Shown one piece after another: positions 10,503-18,550 of a stretch of 64,000 bases of DNA (within the stretch, counting starts at the first letter, position 1; the number at the start of each line of letters is the position of its first letter). The notes beneath the pieces were generated by a model. That model was not told the DNA's origin. It did not search any database and was given only the letters and a program-made list of their open reading frames with translations. The stretch is from Akkermansia muciniphila. Lineage in GTDB: Bacteria > Verrucomicrobiota > Verrucomicrobiia > Verrucomicrobiales > Akkermansiaceae. Both the position numbers and the translations under genes were made by a program. The stretch covers positions 17,791-81,790 of the forward strand of contig CANQLV010000013.1 of assembly GCA_947624785.1 (NCBI GenBank), written 5' to 3'.

Positions 10503-11942
10503 CTATTTGCGGCCGCCAAAGAGACCGCCCAGGCCTCCTCCAAGCCCCCCAAGGCCTTTCAGGCCGCCAAGACCGCCGCCCATGCCGGGAAGGCCGGGCA
10601 TCCTGCCGCCCTTCCCCTTCATGGCGCCCATCTGTTTCATCATGGCGCCCATCTTGCCCTTGCCGGACATCATCTTGCGCATTTCGGAAAAGTTCTTGAT
10701 GAGCTTGTTCACCTCCATCAGGGAGCGTCCGCAGCCGGCGGCAATGCGGCGGCGGCGGGACGGATTCAGCAGGTTGGGGTTGCTTCGCTCCTTCGCCGTC
10801 ATGGAGAGCACGATGGCTTCCATGTGCTTCATCCTCCTGGGGTCCAGCGCACCGTCCGGAAGCTGCTTCTTGATTTTGCCGAATCCGGGGAGCAGGCCCA
10901 GCAGGCCTTCCAGCGGCCCGAGGTTCTGCATCATTTTCATCTGGTCCAGGAAGTCGTTGAAGTCAAATTTGCCGGACATCATGCGGTCCATGGACTTGGC
11001 CGCCTGTTCCTCGTCAATGCGGGCGGCGGCATGCTCCACCAGCCCCACAATGTCACCCATGCCCAGGATGCGGTCCGCCATACGGCCGGGGACAAAGGGG
11101 CCGAACTGGTCCAGTTTTTCCCCCTCCCCGGAAAATTTGATGGGCTTGCCCGTCACGGAACGCATGGAAAGGGCCGCGCCCCCGCGGGCGTCCCCGTCCA
11201 GCTTGGTCAGGACGATGCCCGTGACGTTCACGGCCCGGTCAAAGGTCTGGGCCACGTTTACGGCCTGCTGGCCCGTGGCGGCGTCCACCACCAGGAGGGT
11301 TTCACGCGGGGAGAGGAAGGCGTGCAGGTGGCGCAGCTCGTCAATCAGGGCTTCATCCACTTCCTGGCGGCCCGCCGTGTCAAAGATCATGACGGTCCCG
11401 TTCTGGGTGCGGGCCCATTCCAGGGCTTCACGCGCCACGGCCACCACGTCCCGGCTGCCGGGAGCGGGCTTGTACACGGGCACTTCTATCTGTTCCGCCA
11501 GCGTAGCCAGCTGGTCCACGGCGGCGGGGCGCACCAGGTCGCAGGCCACCAGCAGGGGGCGGCGCCCTTCGTTTTTCAGGCGCAGGGCCAGCTTCGCGCT
11601 GGTGGTGGTTTTACCGGCGCCGTTCAGGCCCACCACCATGATTCTGGCGGGGTCCGTCAGGTCCAGCCCCACGGCGTCGCCGCCCAGCAGGGAAGCGATT
11701 TCATCACGGAAGATTTTGACGATCTGCTCTCCGGGCTTGATGGATTTAAACACTTCCTGCCCCATGGCCCGTTCCTTCACGCGGCCGATGAAATCCCTGG
11801 CCACGCCGAACTCCACGTCCGCTTCCAGCAACGCCATCCGGATGTCGCGCAGGGCGTCCGCAATGTTCTTTTCAGAAATCTTGCCCAGGCCGCGCAGCCG
11901 CCGGAACGTGTTATCCAGTTTATCTGCTAAAAGTGAAAACAT
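10503..11942 (-). CDS. ffh: signal recognition particle GTPase Ffh
   Basis: SRP54 N, G ('GLNGAGKTTTSAKLA', 'DTAGRQEVDEAL', 'TKLDGDARGGAALS') and M domain with Gly/Met-rich tail; start at ATG 11942. Confidence 0.96.
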   Translation of the reverse strand: MFSLLADKLDNTFRRLRGLGKISEKNIADALRDIRMALLEADVEFGVARDFIGRVKERAMGQEVFKSIKPGEQIVKIFRDEIASLLGGDAVGLDLTDPARIMVVGLNGAGKTTTSAKLALRLKNEGRRPLLVACDLVRPAAVDQLATLAEQIEVPVYKPAPGSRDVVAVAREALEWARTQNGTVMIFDTAGRQEVDEALIDELRHLHAFLSPRETLLVVDAATGQQAVNVAQTFDRAVNVTGIVLTKLDGDARGGAALSMRSVTGKPIKFSGEGEKLDQFGPFVPGRMADRILGMGDIVGLVEHAAARIDEEQAAKSMDRMMSGKFDFNDFLDQMKMMQNLGPLEGLLGLLPGFGKIKKQLPDGALDPRRMKHMEAIVLSMTAKERSNPNLLNPSRRRRIAAGCGRSLMEVNKLIKNFSEMRKMMSGKGKMGAMMKQMGAMKGKGGRMPGLPGMGGGLGGLKGLGGLGGGLGGLFGGRK

Positions 11943-12053
11943 AATCGTATGGTGCGCCAGACTGTGCCACAATTCCCCGCCCCCGTCAACAAGTGCGCCC
12001 TGCATGGGACATGATGCTTGACTTGCCGGGGGCTTCCCCCCATCTTTTCCCGC

Positions 12054-12989
12054 ATGGCACCCTTTGACCTGAAAGAGGAAATTTTACGCCTGAAAAAAGA
12101 ACGCAACGCCATTATTCTGGCGCACAGCTACCAGACCGGAGACATCCAGGACATGGCCGACTACGTGGGCGATTCCCTGGGGCTGGCCTACAAGGCGCAG
12201 AATACGGATTGCGACGTGATTGCCTTCTGCGGCGTCCATTTCATGGCGGAGACCGCCAAAATCCTCAATCCGGACAAAACCGTCATCCTGCCGGACGCGG
12301 ACGCCGGCTGCTCCCTGGAAGCTTCCTGCGACGCCGGGGAACTGGAAGCCTTTCTGAAGGCAAACGCCGACAAGAATTATTACGTGGTGGCGTACGTGAA
12401 CTGCTCCATCGGCGTCAAGGCGCTGGCGGACGTGATCGTCACTTCCGGGAACGCCGTGAAGATCGTGTCCCAGGCTCCGGAGGGCCGCCCCGTCCTGTTC
12501 GTGCCTGACCAGAACCTGGGCGCCTGGGTAGGCCGCCAGCTGGCCCGCCCCATGGAGTTATGGAACGGGGCCTGCCACGTGCACATGGAGTTCACGCGGG
12601 ACCAGATTCTGGCCCTGAAAGAAAAGCACCCCGGCGCGCCGGTGGTGGCCCACCCGGAATGCACGGAGGCCGTGCGCCTGCTGGCGGACCACATCTGCTC
12701 CACGGAGAAGATGATTCCCTACTGCACGGAAAGCCCTGCCTCCTCCTTCATCATCGTCACGGAATCCGGCATCCTGCACCGCCTGCGCAAGCTGGTGCCG
12801 GGCAAGGAGTTCATTCCCGCCCCCACGGAGCAGTGCTCCTGCAGCACCTGCCCGTACATGAAGATGAACACGCTGGAAAAACTGTACCTGGCCCTGCGGG
12901 ACCTTTCTCCCGCCGTGGAACTGCCGGAAGACCTGCGCAAGAGGGCGGAAGCCCCGCTGCTGCGCATGCTGGAGCAGTCCAAATCCTGA
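12054..12989 (+). CDS. nadA: quinolinate synthase
   Basis: 'AIILAHSYQTGDIQDMADYVGDSL', 'CSCSTCPYMKMNTLEKLY'. Confidence 0.95.
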   Translation: MAPFDLKEEILRLKKERNAIILAHSYQTGDIQDMADYVGDSLGLAYKAQNTDCDVIAFCGVHFMAETAKILNPDKTVILPDADAGCSLEASCDAGELEAFLKANADKNYYVVAYVNCSIGVKALADVIVTSGNAVKIVSQAPEGRPVLFVPDQNLGAWVGRQLARPMELWNGACHVHMEFTRDQILALKEKHPGAPVVAHPECTEAVRLLADHICSTEKMIPYCTESPASSFIIVTESGILHRLRKLVPGKEFIPAPTEQCSCSTCPYMKMNTLEKLYLALRDLSPAVELPEDLRKRAEAPLLRMLEQSKS

Positions 12990-13004
12990 CCCGTTTTCCC
13001 CCGC

Positions 13005-14003
13005 ATGATACGCCTTTCCGACCACATCGCGGCCGCCGGCGGCTGGCTTTCCCTGGAAGCCTTCATGCAGCTGGCCCTGCACCACCCGCAGGAGGGGTAT
13101 TATTCCTCCTCCATTGAAAATATCGGGAGCCGCGGGGATTTTTCCACCACCCCCACGCTTTCCCCCATTCTGGCGAAAGCCGTCGCCGCGCGCTGGAAGG
13201 AGGCCTGCGCCCGTTGCGGCAGGCGGCTGCCCCTGCTGGAGATAGGCGCCGGGTCCGGAGCCCTGGCCGTCAAGATCCTGGAGCAGCTGGGATTCTGGAA
13301 CCGCCTGAACACGGATTACGTAATCGTGGAGGCTTCCCCAAAACTGCGCGAATTCCAGCACCTGCTGCTGGGAAGCCAGGCCAAGATTTATTCCACCATG
13401 GAGAAGGCTCTGAAGCATTGCGGCGGCAAGGCCTTCATTTTTTCCAACGAGCTGGTGGACGCCTTCCCGGCCCGCGTGTTCGAATACACGGAACAGGGCT
13501 GGCGGGAAGCGGGGCTTACCGTCAAGGACGGAGCCGTGCGGGAGGAATTGCGCCCCGTCCGTCAACAGCCGCTTTTTTCCCACATGCTGGAATATGATTC
13601 CCAGCCGGGGCAGCGCCTGGAGATTCACGATTCCTACGCGCGCTGGTTCACCGGCTGGCTGCCCTTCTGGAACATGGGCGTCATGACGGTCATCGACTAC
13701 GGGGACGAAATGGAGCGGCTGTACTACCGCCGCCCCCAGGGTTCCCTGCGCGGGTATAAAGGCCACCAGGTGCTGACCGGAGAGGAACTGTACCGGCACC
13801 CCGGCCTCACGGACCTGACCTGCGACGTGAATTTTACGGACCTGCTGGAGCTTTCCCGCAATTGCCTGGGGGATACGGTCACCCTGATGACCCAGCGGGA
13901 CTACCTGCTCCCTTACGCGGAGGACACGCCGCAGGACGCCTTCCTGACGGACGAACACGGCGCAGGCGGCCATTTCCATGTGCTGATTCAGGAGCGGCTG
14001 TAA
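13005..14003 (+). CDS. SAM-dependent methyltransferase, MidA/NDUFAF7 family (COG1565)
   Basis: 'HHPQEGYYSSS..GSRGDFSTTPTLSPILAKAVA', 'EIGAGSGALAVKIL', 'FSNELVDAFPARVFEY'. Confidence 0.85.
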   Translation: MIRLSDHIAAAGGWLSLEAFMQLALHHPQEGYYSSSIENIGSRGDFSTTPTLSPILAKAVAARWKEACARCGRRLPLLEIGAGSGALAVKILEQLGFWNRLNTDYVIVEASPKLREFQHLLLGSQAKIYSTMEKALKHCGGKAFIFSNELVDAFPARVFEYTEQGWREAGLTVKDGAVREELRPVRQQPLFSHMLEYDSQPGQRLEIHDSYARWFTGWLPFWNMGVMTVIDYGDEMERLYYRRPQGSLRGYKGHQVLTGEELYRHPGLTDLTCDVNFTDLLELSRNCLGDTVTLMTQRDYLLPYAEDTPQDAFLTDEHGAGGHFHVLIQERL

Positions 14004-14586
14004 GGTTGCCGCAGCGTGACCATTGAACAGAATTGCCGTCGCTGCGTTCCGGATAAGTTCGGGTACGAAGGCCAGGTGTCCTTCGCTCCCGGGGGAGGGT
14101 GTCTTTCAGCCAAACTGTGGAATATTGCCCTTTTTCCGTGCCCTTCTGATGACGTGCCCTGGGAATAAGGGGTTGATTCGTTCGCGTTGCAGGCCTCTCT
14201 CTCCCTGCGGGCTTCATGCTTGCATTCCGTCCAAACGGGTTTCCCCGGTTTCCCTGCCCTTGTAAATAATCCCTACTCCCCGGAACAGGGAGAGCCGCGG
14301 ATAACGCCTCCGCCGCTTTCACCAAAAGCCCCTTCCCCCAGAAACCTCATGGGGGAATAGCGCCCAACCCTATTTTGCCTTTAAAGACGGCAATTCCATG
14401 AGGCGTTCATGCTCAATGCCCGCCGGATTTTCTTCCAGCTTCCTGTCATAAAATTTTCTCCTTTTTGAACGCAAGCCCCCAACCGGGACTCTAACCTGCA
14501 TCAGTAACAAACCGGGCGGCGGGAGGTAGAGAGACCGCCACCCATTATGGGGAGTTCTGAGTTTCATAGGTAATATAGTTGGATAA

Positions 14587-14620
14587 AAACCCGCACGGGG
14601 GAGACCCTGTGCGGGTTTAT
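14587..14620. terminator. hairpin terminator, possibly bidirectional
   Basis: aaaacccgcac-gggggagaccct-gtgcgggtttat. Confidence 0.7.
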
Positions 14621-14750
14621 TCATCCCCGCTCCGGAGCGCCCGGAAAACAGGGCCGGAGCAGGCCGCAGAAAATCATGGCTGAATCAAATTAAGGCTTGA
14701 GAGTTGAAGGCATCTCGCTAATCTGGCTTCAGCAAGAATCATCTGTTATC

Positions 14751-15332
14751 ATGGTCACCACGAACGAACCGAATGTTTACGAAACAGGAGTACTGGACTC
14801 CAACGCGGAAGGCAATTTTGTCTACACCACCCTGGACGCCGCCATCAACTGGATTCGTAAAAATTCCCTCTGGCCCATGCCGATGGGGCTTTCCTGTTGC
14901 GCCATCGAGTTCATGGCCGTGGCCTGCTCCCGGTATGACCTTTCCCGCTTCGGTTCGGAAGTGACGCGTTTTTCCCCCCGCCAGGCGGACGTGATGATCG
15001 TGGCCGGCACCGTCACCTATAAGATGGCCCTGGCCGTCCGCCGTATCTGGGACCAGATGCCGGAACCCAAGTGGTGCATCGCCATGGGCGCGTGCGCCTC
15101 CACCGGCGGCATGTTCCGCTCCTATTCCGTGCTCCAGGGCGTGGACAAGATTATCCCCGTGGATGTTTACATTTCCGGCTGCCCTCCCCGCCCTGAGGCC
15201 ATTCTGGAAGCCCTGCTTACCCTCCGCAAGAAGCTGGACACCCAGCAGCCCGCACGCACGTTCTTCAAGAAGGAGGAACCGCGCGAAGCCAACGCCCCCG
15301 TGCCGGTCGAGACGGAAATGCCCCTCGAATAA
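14751..15332 (+). CDS. nuoB: NADH-quinone oxidoreductase subunit B
   Basis: '[11 protein letters not shown]', '[10 protein letters not shown]', '[12 protein letters not shown]' (N2 cluster ligands intact). Confidence 0.95.
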   Translation: MVTTNEPNVYETGVLDSNAEGNFVYTTLDAAINWIRKNSLWPMPMGLSCCAIEFMAVACSRYDLSRFGSEVTRFSPRQADVMIVAGTVTYKMALAVRRIWDQMPEPKWCIAMGACASTGGMFRSYSVLQGVDKIIPVDVYISGCPPRPEAILEALLTLRKKLDTQQPARTFFKKEEPREANAPVPVETEMPLE

Positions 15333-15380
15333 CCCTTTCCGACCGCTTTATTCCATTCCATCTTTTACCATTTCTTCTCC

Positions 15381-15965
15381 ATGCCTTCTCTAGAATCACA
15401 GATCAAGACCGCCGCAGACAACGCCCAGAACCGCTTTGGGAAAGACGTCATCACGGACCGCTACGAGTTCCGCGGCGACATCACGCTGACCGTCGCGCGC
15501 CATGCCGTGGCGGACGTCGTCCGCTGGCTGCGGGATTCCGCCGGGTTTGACATGATGGTGAACCTCTGCTCCGTGGACAACATGGGGGAAAGCCCCCGCT
15601 TTGAAGTCAATTATACGCTGACGCAGGCGGAAACGGGCGTGAACCTGAGCCTCAAGACGAAGGTGGACGACGGAGAGGAAGTGCCCAGCGTCACGGAAAT
15701 CTTCCAATCCGCCAACTGGCACGAGCGTGAAGTATGGGACCTGATGGGCATCAAGTTCTCCGGCCACCCGGATTTGCGCCGCATTCTGATGTGGGAAGGC
15801 TATCCTTATTTCCCCCTGCGAAAGGATTTCCCCGTTCAGGGCGTACCTACTGAACTGCCGGGCGTCGCCTTCACGGAGGCGGCCCCCACCCAGGGAGCGC
15901 CGTTCGCCACGGAACAGGGCCGCTGCCCCAGCGCCTGCCGCGAACCCCGGTCCCATAAATTCTAG
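15381..15965 (+). CDS. nuoC: NADH-quinone oxidoreductase subunit C
   Basis: 'ANWHEREVWDLMGIKFSGHPDLRRILMWEGYPYFPLRKDFP'. Confidence 0.93.
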   Translation: MPSLESQIKTAADNAQNRFGKDVITDRYEFRGDITLTVARHAVADVVRWLRDSAGFDMMVNLCSVDNMGESPRFEVNYTLTQAETGVNLSLKTKVDDGEEVPSVTEIFQSANWHEREVWDLMGIKFSGHPDLRRILMWEGYPYFPLRKDFPVQGVPTELPGVAFTEAAPTQGAPFATEQGRCPSACREPRSHKF

Positions 15966-16000
15966 CCCATTTTCCAGCCCCGCAAGGCGGGGTCCCTCCC

Positions 16001-16810
16001 ATGACCCGACTCCCCCTCATCCTGCCCGTATGTATCATCAGCCTGCTCAGCGGCTGCCAGGACGCCAACCCGGCAGAGCGGGAATGGAAGGACCAGTTAT
16101 ATAAAAACCTGGCGATCGTGGGAGCCAGAAACTGGATTGTCATTGCGGAGTCCTCCTTCCCGGCCTATACGGGAGCCGGCATCAAGACCATGGTCTCCGA
16201 CAAGACGTCCGATGAAGTGCTTCTGGACGTGCTGAACATGCTGGAGGAGGAAGCCCACGTGGTGCCCCGCATCATGATCAGCTCGGAATTGCGCAGTGTT
16301 ACGGAGGATTACGCCCCCGGCATCAAGCGCTACCGCAACAATATCAATAAAATGCTTCCGGGCCGCCAGCATTTTGAATTGATGAGCCGCACGATCAATT
16401 CCCTGATCGAAGACGCCGCCAAGCAGTTCAACGTGCTGGTTATCAAGACCAAGACGTCCCTCCCCTATTCCAATATTTACATTGAACTTGATTCCGGTTA
16501 CTGGAATTCGGAATCGGAGACGGCGCTCCGCAAATCCCTGGAGGCCAAGGATGCGGTCAACCGCCGCGCGGCCCAGGACAGGGTGCTGGACGTGCCCCTC
16601 ACGCCGGGAGCCGCACCCGCGCCGCAAGACCGCAAGGAGAATCCGCCGGCGCCCGGCGCGCCCGCCTCCACTCCCACGGACAATCTGCCGGAGCTTCCGA
16701 GGGAAAACCGCCAGCCGGCCTCCCCCGCCGGGAACCAGGCGCCCGGCGTGCCCCCGCCGCCCATCAGGGATCCGCTGGGCGGGAAGACCGCCATTGCCAG
16801 ATTTTCATGA
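16001..16810 (+). CDS. lipoprotein with a possible divergent RbsD/FucU-like fold
   Basis: lipobox 'LLSGC'; 'IVIAESSFPAYTG' and 'FNVLVIKTKTSLPYSNIYIELDSGYW' loosely resemble RbsD/FucU termini; Pro-rich C-terminus. Confidence 0.5.
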   Translation: MTRLPLILPVCIISLLSGCQDANPAEREWKDQLYKNLAIVGARNWIVIAESSFPAYTGAGIKTMVSDKTSDEVLLDVLNMLEEEAHVVPRIMISSELRSVTEDYAPGIKRYRNNINKMLPGRQHFELMSRTINSLIEDAAKQFNVLVIKTKTSLPYSNIYIELDSGYWNSESETALRKSLEAKDAVNRRAAQDRVLDVPLTPGAAPAPQDRKENPPAPGAPASTPTDNLPELPRENRQPASPAGNQAPGVPPPPIRDPLGGKTAIARFS

Positions 16811-17118
16811 ACCATCATATGGACAAGGCCACAGAAGAACGCCTCCGCGTGGAGGCATGGGTAGGGGACGCCATTCTGGCGCTGTACGTCAGGGAATGGA
16901 TTCTGGCGGAGGAAGGAGCGATCAACGGAAAGCTTTTCATCGAGTTCACCAGCAATGATTTCCTGCGCCGCACCGGCAACGCCACAGGCGTGGAAGCGGA
17001 AATAGGCCGCACCTTCAAGGCAGGCGGCCTGGAAGCGGCCTACGCCTGGATTGAGCACCATTTGAAGCCCCGCATGGAGGAACGCTGGCACACCCTGCGC
17101 AGAAAAGCCCTCCGGTAG
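16807..17118 (+). CDS. RNase III-domain-only (Mini-III-like) protein
   Basis: 'RLRVEAWVGDAILALYVREWIL' resembles the RNase III signature; no dsRBD; start overlaps the previous stop. Confidence 0.6.
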   Translation: MNHHMDKATEERLRVEAWVGDAILALYVREWILAEEGAINGKLFIEFTSNDFLRRTGNATGVEAEIGRTFKAGGLEAAYAWIEHHLKPRMEERWHTLRRKALR

Positions 17119-17130
17119 CCTGCCGCCGCC

Positions 17131-18258
17131 ATGTCCGCCTCCGGAACACCCCTGCCCTGGGACCGGGACAACGGCCCCTGCGTGATGGCGCCCCCCCATT
17201 TGAGGGATTGGGCGGAAGAGGCCGCCGCCTTCCTTTCCCGCCGGGGCATGGATGGGGTCACGGCCTTTGCCACGTCCGGTTCTTCCGGCTCACCGCCCAA
17301 AGCCATTTTATTCACCCGCCGCGCCCTGGACGTCTGCGCGCGCGGAGCCCTGGACCACCTGCGCGCGGAATATGGGGACTGGTGCTGCCCCCTGCCCGTC
17401 TGGCACGTGGGGGGTGCCATGATTTACCTGCGCGCGGCCCTGGCCGGGACCGCCGTCCATGCGCTTCACGGCAAGTGGAACCCGCAGGCCTATGCGGACC
17501 TGATGAAAAACTCCGGGGCCCGCTGGTCCTCCCTGGTTCCCACGCAGGTGGTTGACCTGGTCAATCTGCGCCTCCGCGCGCCTTCTACCGCCGGATGCAT
17601 CATCGTGGGCGGAGGGGGGCTGGACATGGAGACGGGCAGAAAAGCCCGCGCCCTCGGCTGGCCCGTGGTGCAGAGCTACGGCATGACGGAGTCCGGCTCC
17701 CAGCTTGCCACGGCTCTGCCCGGCGATCCGTACCACACGGACCGCCTTTCCCTGCTGCCCCATTGGGAGACGAAGACGGACGAGGACGGCCTCCTGCGCT
17801 TCCAGGGGGAAGGCAAGCTGTGCGGCCGCCTGCTGACGCGGCCCCATGGAGGTTTTCTGCTGGAACGGGTGGAGCCGCAGGAGTGGTGGCGCACCCGCGA
17901 CCTGGTGCGCCTGGAGGGGCGTTTGCTGACTTTCCTGCGCCGGGCGGACAGGCTCGTCAAAGTCCTGGGGGAACTGGTGGATCCGGACGCCGTCCAGGAC
18001 GCGCTGCGCCGCAGTGTTCCGGAGGCGGTCGTGGAGGCCGTTCCTCACCCTCGGGCCGGAATGGAGCTGGTCGCCTGCGGTCCCGCCGCTCCTCCGCTGG
18101 AACGCGCGTGCCGCGAATGGAATGCGGCGGCTCCCGGCCCCCAGCGCATCCGGGCCGTCATGGAAACGTCCATCCCCCTGACGGTGATGGGAAAACTGGA
18201 CCGCAGCCGGCTGCGCGCGCTACTGAAGGAACACCCGGAAAAACTGCGGGAGGTTTAG
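17131..18258 (+). CDS. AMP-binding acyl-CoA ligase, MenE (o-succinylbenzoate-CoA ligase)-like
   Basis: 'ATSGSSGSPPKAILFTRRAL', 'VQSYGMTESGSQLAT', 'RTRDLVRLEG..FLRRADRLVKVLGELVDPDAVQDAL'. Confidence 0.75.
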   Translation: MSASGTPLPWDRDNGPCVMAPPHLRDWAEEAAAFLSRRGMDGVTAFATSGSSGSPPKAILFTRRALDVCARGALDHLRAEYGDWCCPLPVWHVGGAMIYLRAALAGTAVHALHGKWNPQAYADLMKNSGARWSSLVPTQVVDLVNLRLRAPSTAGCIIVGGGGLDMETGRKARALGWPVVQSYGMTESGSQLATALPGDPYHTDRLSLLPHWETKTDEDGLLRFQGEGKLCGRLLTRPHGGFLLERVEPQEWWRTRDLVRLEGRLLTFLRRADRLVKVLGELVDPDAVQDALRRSVPEAVVEAVPHPRAGMELVACGPAAPPLERACREWNAAAPGPQRIRAVMETSIPLTVMGKLDRSRLRALLKEHPEKLREV

Positions 18259-18550
18259 TGAGAGGCATTCTCACGGGGCTCTTGTTAAACATAATCCGGA
18301 CTGGATGGACTGAATGGACGGAAGGGGCACAGGGGGGGTTAACATCCCTTGTTTATTTTGTCCATTCCACCTCTGCCGGCTATCATTATCCTCCACCTTG
18401 CGAGCTGCCGCACATGTGCCCGCAGCTTCCCGCCACAGCTTCATTTGCCTTCTTTAAAAAAAGAACGTGACATCATCAATATTTAAACATTCAGGCACGT
18501 GAAAAACGCTTGTAGGGCAGAGGTTTTTCCTGTTAGAAAAGAGTTGATCC

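Noticed and set aside
8441-10699. 752-aa plus-strand ORF opposite GH20
   Set aside because: Antisense shadow of the GH20 gene with no recognisable motifs.
14004-14690. Possible structured RNA (SRP RNA, tmRNA or 6S) in the intergenic region upstream of nuoB
   Set aside because: No SRP Alu/S-domain or tmRNA tag/T-loop motif found by eye; only the terminator hairpin at 14587 is supported.
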